Made by a program: the position numbers and the translations under genes. A model generated the notes under the pieces. The model had not been told where the DNA came from, did not search any database, and saw only the letters and a program-made list of their open reading frames with translations. From the NCBI GenBank assembly GCA_964019695.1, contig OZ026527.1, forward strand, positions 72,999,471 to 73,063,470: a DNA stretch of 64,000 nucleotides. Reading direction: 5' to 3'. Origin of the DNA: Loripinus fragilis. Lineage: Eukaryota > Mollusca > Bivalvia > Lucinida > Lucinidae. Each line of letters opens with the position of its first letter. Positions within the stretch are counted from its first letter, which is position 1. Shown here piece by piece: positions 57,336-64,000 of this stretch.

Positions 57336-58805
57336 TTGATTTTTACCAGCACTATAAAAGCACTGTAAAACTCACAAGCCATTTATGAGCCAGCACATGA
57401 GGTTTTGGAACCTATCGCATGATCGGGCAACGAAAGTTCAGCCAAGCCTGTGCATCTCTACCAAAATGCTATGATATAGATAATAGAGAGAATACGATGA
57501 TACATGGTACGAATCGAGACCCGCTTAGCCCTCATGCGGTTTTTATATTTCCCTATGAAGTAGAAAGATTAGTAGACGTGTGTGTGTGTAAACTTACCTG
57601 TATAACTGACATGTATATTATTGCCAATGGCTATCCTATGAGGTTTAGGTGCTATTGAATCAGCAAGAATAGTGAAATTGTGAAATGAATTTTGGAAATT
57701 TTATATTCCGTGTTTGCTAGATCACATATTACACTACATATTTGTGCAAAAAGCTTAAATTTATGATGGAGATAAATGGCAGAGTGGATAGACAAAAATT
57801 GGCTAACTTCAAGGTAATATTTGACTTATTTATTTTTTGCTTTTATTTCATTCAGTAGCAAAAATATAAACTATATTAGGCAACTCTTATGATTATTTCC
57901 GAAATTCGGAGCAAAAGAGCACATTAGTCTTGTTACAGCTCAAAATTCAAAGTACTCGCAGATTTCAGCCACCACGCCATATTGGCCAGATGAATATCCT
58001 TAACTGGTGGAACATTGGAAAAAATTGAACATGACAGTATGCAGATTCGTACACCTTTTTATCTGACTTAACACGCAAATCAGAGATGAAATGATATAAA
58101 ATATATAAAATTCAACCAATTTAACTCTAAACTGCTGAATTATAACTTATGGCCGTAACATCTCAAGCAGTCAACCAAATTGAAATAATGAGGTCTCCCT
58201 CTAAGTTGTTGCTGTTGTTTACAATACAAAGGGAAACAATCACTTAATGACAGCTGCGACCAGAGGTCAGCAGATCGATAAAATTTGTACACAAATAAGC
58301 AAAGAGATAGAAATGTAAGTACCTGAAATACAAAATAGGATTATTTTCTTACCATCTGGTGCTTAAATAAGCTTTGTATTGGTTGCGGATTCTGAATATG
58401 TACAAAAACGGTTTACGATTCAGCACAATGTCTGTATCGGAGGCCCGAAAAAGTCGTCTGCAAAGCTCTCGCACTGCCAAGCACGCGCAAATCGGCACTG
58501 AAAATGATTGACAGAAATGCATGATTGATTGCTGGAGTAATTAATGGGCTTTTAATTAGCATACTTAAGGCAGCAGAGGGCTAGAACTGCCGAGTGTACG
58601 AATCTGTCTACTGTACGAATCTATCTACTGTCACTATTTCAAAATATAAAAGGGTTTATGATCCTCTTCACCCCTGTCTTAGTATAATTTTGCAACTCTG
58701 TATGCCTACGAAAATAATCACCAACCTCATTCAATCTCAATACTTCCTTCTAAGTATATAATTCGATCGAAGTATATACTTAAAATCATGATCAACTGAA
58801 CCTGT

Positions 58806-59350
58806 AGAATTCCCCCATGGCTTTCCCATGCCAAAACTTTTACCGAGGATTTTTTCCAGTTGCAAGAGAACTAAAGTCAATGGTGTAACTAGATGTCTTG
58901 CATGAGCATGTAGTCGATTGTTTACACTCTTCAGCTGACGTGTTATCGCTTATTATCATAAGAAGATGTGATAACGCGAGCAATCTTTTCATCAGGTCCA
59001 TCGTCACCTGTAACCGGAAGTTTATATTCCAGTTCTGATGATCTGGGGTGAAAAAACATTCAGATTTGATTGGATGATAGTTCGCAGTCACATGATAAAA
59101 GTACGGTGGACCATATGGGCACAGGAAAAGTAGTCGGTCGGAAAGCATGGGCGTAGACAGTTTAAAATAATCAAAAGGGGCTCTTACATGGTATGGGAAA
59201 TTAACATGGGAGTCCGACCACGCTTGGAATTTGATAATATTATGGTTATTAATTGTCTGGGGTATTACTTTTATATTTATGGTGCATTTGAGTTTTTATG
59301 CAATTCCATTGCTTATCTATGACGTCATGTTTGATATCACTGCAATATTA
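58806..59350. other. Stretch before the LINE, nothing recognised
   Basis: No tRNA-like promoter or repeat border; short frames only. Confidence 0.4.
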
Positions 59351-59628
59351 GCAGTGACATCCCAGAGTCGACCCGTAGCAGTACCTCTTGCAATATCTCC
59401 AATCTTTCAAGCATCTCAAATGCATCAGTCTATGACTCGTCTCTCATAGATGATGGAAGACAGCCATTATGCTCAAGCCCCACAAAGAAGAATCCTCAGA
59501 AATTAAATTCAAGCAACGTCAAACTAGCATCACTTAACACCCAGAGTGTCATGAGTGCTAAAAAGAAACCCAATTTTTGGAACTTCCTTGATAGTGTGGA
59601 TGCAGATATCGTTTGTGGATGCGAGACC

Positions 59629-60528
59629 AGAGGCGAGTTCAACAGTTCGAGCGCTCGACCGAGCGCTTGTCAGTGTGATTATTACACTGTTGAACGATAG
59701 CGAGCGCTCGCTCAACAAAAAATGGCGGCGCCCAGGAACAAACAAATCAAATCCCCCCAAATGGTTGGAAATCAAAGCAAAACACCGTCCTTCCTTCAGT
59801 TTAAATTGTTCCATTTCATATATCCACACAAAGAAACATACATCGTCATTCCGAAAGTTTACCTGTTGGATTTCTTTTGCTCCGGTATTCAGTTTAATTT
59901 ACTGTTGAGTCCTTATCCTTGCTTTATCTCCTTGTTATATCTTGATTTATATGTTTTAGGAGATGATGCATTGATAAGTTAGGGGTCTTTCATGCAAACC
60001 AAATATCTATGTGTCTTGATCCACATCTGAATTAAGGGTGAGGTTGGCGCCGTTAAACCGGTTTAAGCCCTCCAGTAAAATATTTTACTGACCGTTCCAA
60101 GGCGGTACTTCTTTTGTGGATCTTCTATGTTTTTGTTCTGTCTTGTGTTTGCTATGTTTTGTGCGCGTCTGTTTATATGTGCTTCGTGGTCACCTGCTGG
60201 GAAAGGGCTGACCTCTTGGCTCTCGTCTGTGGTGTCTTCTGTGAGTTTGTCACTTTCCCATTGGTATCCTGGGTCAGGTGTGGTACTTGATTGTATCGAT
60301 TCCTGATCTTTGCAACCTTACTTACTTTGAATCTGACAATATTGCGTGCATAGTCCCTCATGAAAACCCATTATTGTTTTGGTATTGTTTTGGTTGCCAT
60401 GTTTGATTTTCGGGCGATACACCTATCGACTTGAATAGCGAGCGCTTAGAAACACCTTGGCGAGCGCTTGCGTTCAGGGAGAAAGCACTCGATAGCACTC
60501 CGGGCGCTCGCATTGTTGAACACGCCTC
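59629..60528. mobile_element. 900-bp TIR element inserted in the LINE endonuclease
   Basis: Ends AGAGGCGAGTTCAAC and, mirrored, GAGGCGTGTTCAAC. The mirrored match continues outward into the target as ACC/GGT because the target itself reads ACCTGGT. Subterminal GCGAGCGCTCG-type repeats lie on both sides. No clear target duplication: removal restores ACC|TGG and the LINE frame. The middle is a Penelope-like fragment. Confidence 0.8.
59861..60335 (+). repeat. Penelope-like 3' fragment inside the 900-bp element
   Basis: Collinear with the inverse of 1660-2130: TGTTGGATTTCTTTTGCTCC, GATGATGCATTGATAAGTTA, GTTAAACCGGTTTAAGCCCT, GGTCACCTGCTGGGAAAGGG and TTGTATCGATTCCTGATCTT. Confidence 0.75.
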
Positions 60529-61132
60529 TGGTTATCGTCCTCTGTGGGAGACAGCGAAGTGCTGCCTTGTAACAGCCCCTACAACACTTACAGGAAGGAC
60601 AGATCTGATGGCTATGGAGGATCACTATTACTGATTAAAAGTGACATTATAAGCGAGCCTGTTGAAATCCAGACAAGTTGACCTAATTTTTCGGAAGATT
60701 CATTGTTCAGACTCACAGACCCTACTCATTGGCTTTGCATACAGGTCAACGAACAACGACATAGACTACACAAACGAGCTTGTGGAGGTCATCCGGAACA
60801 TATGCCACAAATACAGTGATGCAGTGGTTTGGCTTGCAGGTGACTTCAACCTCCCAGACATCGACTGGTCAAAGAATTCCATTACTGGACATCAGTACAG
60901 AAAACACATCAATGAGACCTTCCTTACTCTCAAAAGCGACCTAGGCCTGCACCAAGTCATCGACGCACCCACCAGAGATGACAATATCCTGGACCTGTTC
61001 TTCACAAACAGACCTACCTTAGTGAACAGATCTACAGTGATACCTGGAATCAGCGACCACCATGCTGTCTACATTGACTCTCATATCACCATGTCAAGGA
61101 AAAAGCCTGTTAAACGGACCATCTTTATGTAG

Positions 61133-62586
61133 GGCAAGGCAGACATCCAAGGCATAAAAGAGATGTGCAAGGAGCTTTCCAACTCTGTTGTCCATGAATT
61201 CACATCCATGAGCAACATCAACGACGTATGGTCATTTTTCAGGGATGGATGCCAGAGGATAATAGAGGATAATGTACCATCACGAACAACCTCACAGAGA
61301 TTTACACAGCCCTGGATCAATAGAGACGTGCGACGTATCACCTGCCTGAAACGACGCTGGTTTAGACGAGCCAGGAGATCAAAACATCCCAATGACTGGC
61401 TGAGATACAAGGCTATCAAGAAACAAGCCCAAAAGACCTGCCGGGAGACACATGACAAGTATACAAATGACATGTTGACAAACGACAACAAGAACCCAAA
61501 AGCGAATTTCATCAAATCTCGCAAGAAGGACAGCACTGGTGTTGCCCCTTTGAAGAAAGACGGACTTACCTTTTCTGACAGTCTCAACAAGGCCAACATC
61601 ATGGGAAACCAGTTCTGCTCAGTCTTCACCCAAGAAGATACATCAGAATTACCAGATCTTGGACCAAGCCAAACTCCCAGTGTTCCACCCATAAAGGTTA
61701 ATAGTAAAGGAGTCCAAAAGCTGCTAAAGGACATCAAACCCCACAAAGCGACCGGACCTGATAACATCCCTGGAAGATTGCTGAAAGAAGCCGCAGAAGA
61801 ATTAGCTCCTGGCCTGGCCCATATCTTCCAGATCTCAATAGACAATGGCAAGATCCCATTGGATTGGAAATCAGCCCTCATCACCCCGGTCTTCAAGAAG
61901 GGAAATCGTTCGACTCCATCCAACTACAGGCCAATCTCCCTTACGTCAATCGTATGTAAAATCCTGGAACATGTCATCCACTCAAGCGTCATTTCCCACT
62001 TTGAGAAAAACAGCATCCTCACCGACTGCCAGCACGGCTTTCGTAAGCGCAGGTTGTGTGAGACCCAACTCATTCTCACCATCGATGACCTGGCCAGAGG
62101 ACTAAATGACAAGCAGCAGATTGACGCCATACTCCTGGACTTCTCCAAAGCCTTTGACAAAGTACCCCACCAACGCCTATTACTCAAGCTGAAGCACTAT
62201 GGGGTACACGGCAACATCCTCAGCTGGATAGAAGACTTCCTATCTGCCAGAACACAAGAGGTTGTCATCGAAGGCTCAAAGACAACACCCTCTTCAGTCT
62301 CATCAGGTGTCCCTCAAGGCACAGTCCTGGGTCCTCTCTTGTTCCTAGCCTATATTAACGACATGCCAGAATGCGTCAGATCAGAAATCAAACTCTTTGC
62401 TGATGACAGCCTGTTATATAGGAGGATACAGAACAATGCCGACCGTTGTCAACTCCAAGAAGACTTGGATAAACTCCAAGAGTGGGAACAGAAGTGGCAG
62501 ATGGCCTTCAACGCAGAGAAGTGCGAAGTTATCTGTATAACCAACAAAAAGAGGCCCCTTTGTTCTGACTACTTCATAACCAGAAG
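61133..62586 (+). pseudogene. LINE reverse transcriptase domain
   Basis: The same frame as the endonuclease resumes after the TAG. Motifs in order: HKATGPDNIPGRLLKEAAEE, NYRPISLTS, QHGFRKRRLCETQL, LLDFSKAFDKVPH, SSGVPQGTVLGPLLFLAYIN and the catalytic FADD (codons 62396-62407), then W...FNAEKCEVI. About 485 codons are open, the longest frame in the window, so only a few lesions separate it from a coding copy. The frame is lost near 62580. Confidence 0.9.
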
Positions 62587-63195
62587 TTGGCCCTACGGAC
62601 AGAGGCAAAGTACCTGGGAGTGACCATAGGCAGCGACTTATCTTGGAGCAGACATGCAGACAATATCACAAAGAAGGTAAATTCCACCATGGGTTTCCTC
62701 AAGAGGAATATAATATCTGCGCCACAAGCTGCAAAGGAAACTGCCTACAAGACCTTCATCCGACCAATTGTGGAGTATGCCGCTACAACCTGGGCACCAT
62801 TCACAGATACTGAAACCAGCAAGATTGAGATGGTCCAGCGAAGGGCAGCGCGATTTGTGTCAAATGACTACCGACGCACCAGCAGTGTCACAGAGATTAT
62901 ATCAACCCTTGGCTGGTACACTCTGCAGAAGCGTAGGGATCTTGCCAGGCTCAGCATGATGTACCCTATTGTACACCACCTAGTTGATATTCCAGTAGAG
63001 CCATACCTGACCCCATCAACTAGTATGACTAGAGGCCATGACTCTCGCTTCTTCCAGATCCGGACATCAAACACAACTTACCAACAGAGCTTCTTCCCAA
63101 GAACCGTCATCTTGTGGAACCAACTCCCTCAGACTGCAGTAAGCCAGACAATGCTGGAGGCCTTCCAGAACCAGCTGGCCACCCATACCCCCTAA
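62587..63195 (+). pseudogene. LINE ORF2 C-terminal region
   Basis: Reads LRTEAKYLGVTIGSDLSWSR, IVEYAATTWAP, MVQRRAARFVSNDYRR, LGWYTLQKRRDLARLSMMY and SFFPRTVILWNQLP, then a stop. These blocks are usual after the RT in invertebrate jockey/CR1-group LINEs. It is shifted one frame relative to the RT; the join is near 62575-62586. Confidence 0.85.
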
Positions 63196-63483
63196 ACGCC
63201 ACACCTTGTTTTTAACCGGTTTAACCATTTTAACTACTGTACATACCTCTTTTATCCGTGGTGCGTGGGCATCGTTCACCACATTGCGAGAATACTCAAG
63301 TACTGAGGAAGGCAATTACTGAAGATGATAATGATGATGAATACCTTAGGGTACCCAGTTATAATCATTTCTAAAGTAATTGACATATCATGTAAAGGGC
63401 GCAGAAATGTTTTATTGAATAACTATATCATTGATAAGTTCGTTGATACTATGAATGGCTTTGTATGTATTAGGAAGCGGGTG

Positions 63484-63808
63484 GGCATTCATTTTCTTTC
63501 TCTTTCTTTTTCTTTCTCTATATACTGCCAGACCCTCTTTCGAGTATTATCGGCAGGTGTACTTTGCAGGATGAAAGCCTACAAGTAACCATATGGAAAT
63601 TACCGTAGGGTTCTTTAACCTGCACATGGGACATCCAGTTAACGTCCCGATCCGAAGGACAATGCACTTATCTAGTGTCATCCCTGCAAATGACACTAGG
63701 GAAAGCGTGTTCGGACACCAAAATTTTCCTCGCCGCGAGCGGGGATCGAACCTGGGACCTCTAGCACCAGAGGCAAGTGCCTAACCACTGAGCTACCACG
63801 CATCTCGC
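63484..63808 (-). repeat. SINE-1, complete, tRNA-derived
   Basis: Minus-strand head with A box TGGTAGCTCAGTGG (63785-63798) and B box GGTTCGATCCC (63742-63752), a CGCTCGCGGCGAGG stretch, then the body seen at 1-232, and a GAAAGAAAAAGAAAG tail. The head resembles a tRNA but has a long extra arm and runs on, so it is a SINE. Confidence 0.85.
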
Positions 63809-64000
63809 ATTTTTGTAAGATGTAACCCCAATTTTCCTCTAGAGCCAAAATCTGAAAGTTGTTTTTCACCAATTTCATCCTGTTGGTTTGTTAGAAGAAA
63901 AGCCCAAGTGTAATTCTGACATTTATTTAACTTTTACCGGTTGCTATGGTAACCAAAATGTACAGAATTCCAGTCAAGAATAAAGTTTTAACCGGGACAT
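63809..64000. other. Window end, nothing recognised
   Basis: No feature supported. Confidence 0.5.

Larger units (their letters stand above)
53584..58805. mobile_element. Large candidate DNA transposon with long inverted ends
   Basis: ACAGGTTCAGTTGATCATGA at the left and its mirror at the right end. Inverted similarity continues in blocks inward: 53584-53770 with 58625-58805, 53985-54010 with 58590-58632, and about 54150-54570 with 57590-58020. AGA lies on both outer sides. The 3-kb middle contains MITE-K and HP copies and a Penelope-like tail but no transposase or polymerase, so it would be non-autonomous. Confidence 0.6.
59353..61132 (+). pseudogene. LINE endonuclease domain (split)
   Basis: The first piece, 59353-59628, carries VKLASLNTQSV and DADIVCGCET. 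The second, from 60529, reads WLSSSVGDSEVLPCNSPYNT and SDGYGGSLLLIKSDI up to about 60678. A +1 shift then leads to SQTLLIGFAYRST, AGDFNLPDIDW and ISDHHAVYIDS. LNTQSV, GDFNLPDIDW and SDHHAV are the metal- and phosphate-binding motifs of APE-like endonucleases. The insertion falls between CET and WL, and the frame is restored exactly if it is removed. The domain ends at a TAG after RTIFM. Confidence 0.85.
59352..63341 (+). mobile_element. Jockey/CR1-like LINE, nearly full ORF2, disrupted
   Basis: Plus-strand ORF2 with endonuclease, reverse transcriptase and C-terminal region in order. Damage: a 900-bp insertion at 59629-60528, a frameshift near 60678, an in-frame TAG at 61130-61132 and a frameshift near 62580. 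The 3' end has a short GATGATAATGATGATG tail. The 5' UTR/ORF1 is missing or unrecognised. Such elements nick target DNA with an APE-type endonuclease and copy their RNA in place. Confidence 0.85.

Noticed and set aside
57598..57660. 54-bp minus-strand exon PKPHRIAIGNNIHVSYT with a GTAAGT donor
   Set aside because: The same sequence, diverged and without the donor, is mirrored in the left inverted end, so it belongs to the repeat. Its phase does not fit exon A.
58363..58540. 57-codon minus-strand frame starting MHFCQSFSV with splice-like ends
   Set aside because: The implied intron would be about 30 bp, too short. It lies in a transposon end; likely chance.
61081..61923. 280-codon minus-strand ORF
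   Set aside because: Antisense shadow of the LINE reverse transcriptase.
63735..63807. tRNA gene on the minus strand
   Set aside because: The sequence continues into a repeated SINE body and the fold lacks a proper acceptor stem.

Overview
The window looks like genomic DNA of a bivalve mollusc. It is AT-rich, has very few long open frames, is crowded with tRNA-derived SINEs, miniature inverted-repeat elements and invertebrate-type LINE and Penelope-like fragments, and carries tandem repeats of a kind common in clam and mussel genomes. The species cannot be fixed from sequence alone. Repeat family names used here (SINE-1, MITE-A and so on) are my own labels.

The one host gene I can support is invisible to an ORF scan because all its exons are short. 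It lies on the minus strand. Six exons at 45470-45368, 41880-41756, 37303-37228, 32029-31935, 28628-28502 and 25873-25814 join with correct GT/AG borders and matching phases. They give about 194 residues of a mannose-6-phosphate receptor-like protein: most of an MRH lectin domain, one transmembrane helix and a short tail ending in YSQI and a stop codon. The first exon(s), with start codon and signal peptide, were not found.

Region by region. 1-5.6 kb: a SINE cut by the window edge, then a Penelope-like element (minus strand) interrupted by a 5'-truncated LINE, which is itself interrupted by a Tc1-like element. 5.8-13 kb: SINEs, TTAA-flanked MITEs, TA-flanked mariner-like elements and a foldback. 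13.2-14 kb: a decayed tandem array. 14.4-25.5 kb: dense MITEs, several nested with readable target duplications. 25.7-45.5 kb: the receptor gene, its introns full of mobile DNA. These include an array of ~145-bp units split by three insertions, a ~327-bp unit array, and a Mutator-like element carrying a broken FLYWCH zinc finger. 46.7-53.4 kb: a second ~146-bp array, a terminal-inverted-repeat (TIR) element with an 8-bp target duplication, and a 645-bp tandem duplication. 53.58-58.81 kb: a 5.2-kb interval bounded by inverted repeats that run inward about 1 kb. 59.35-63.34 kb: a jockey/CR1-like LINE whose endonuclease is split by a 900-bp TIR element holding a Penelope-like fragment. 63.5-63.8 kb: a complete copy of the SINE seen at base 1, inverted.

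No operons, CRISPR arrays or bacterial features are present. The biology is a receptor gene with TE-expanded introns and a readable history of insertions within insertions.
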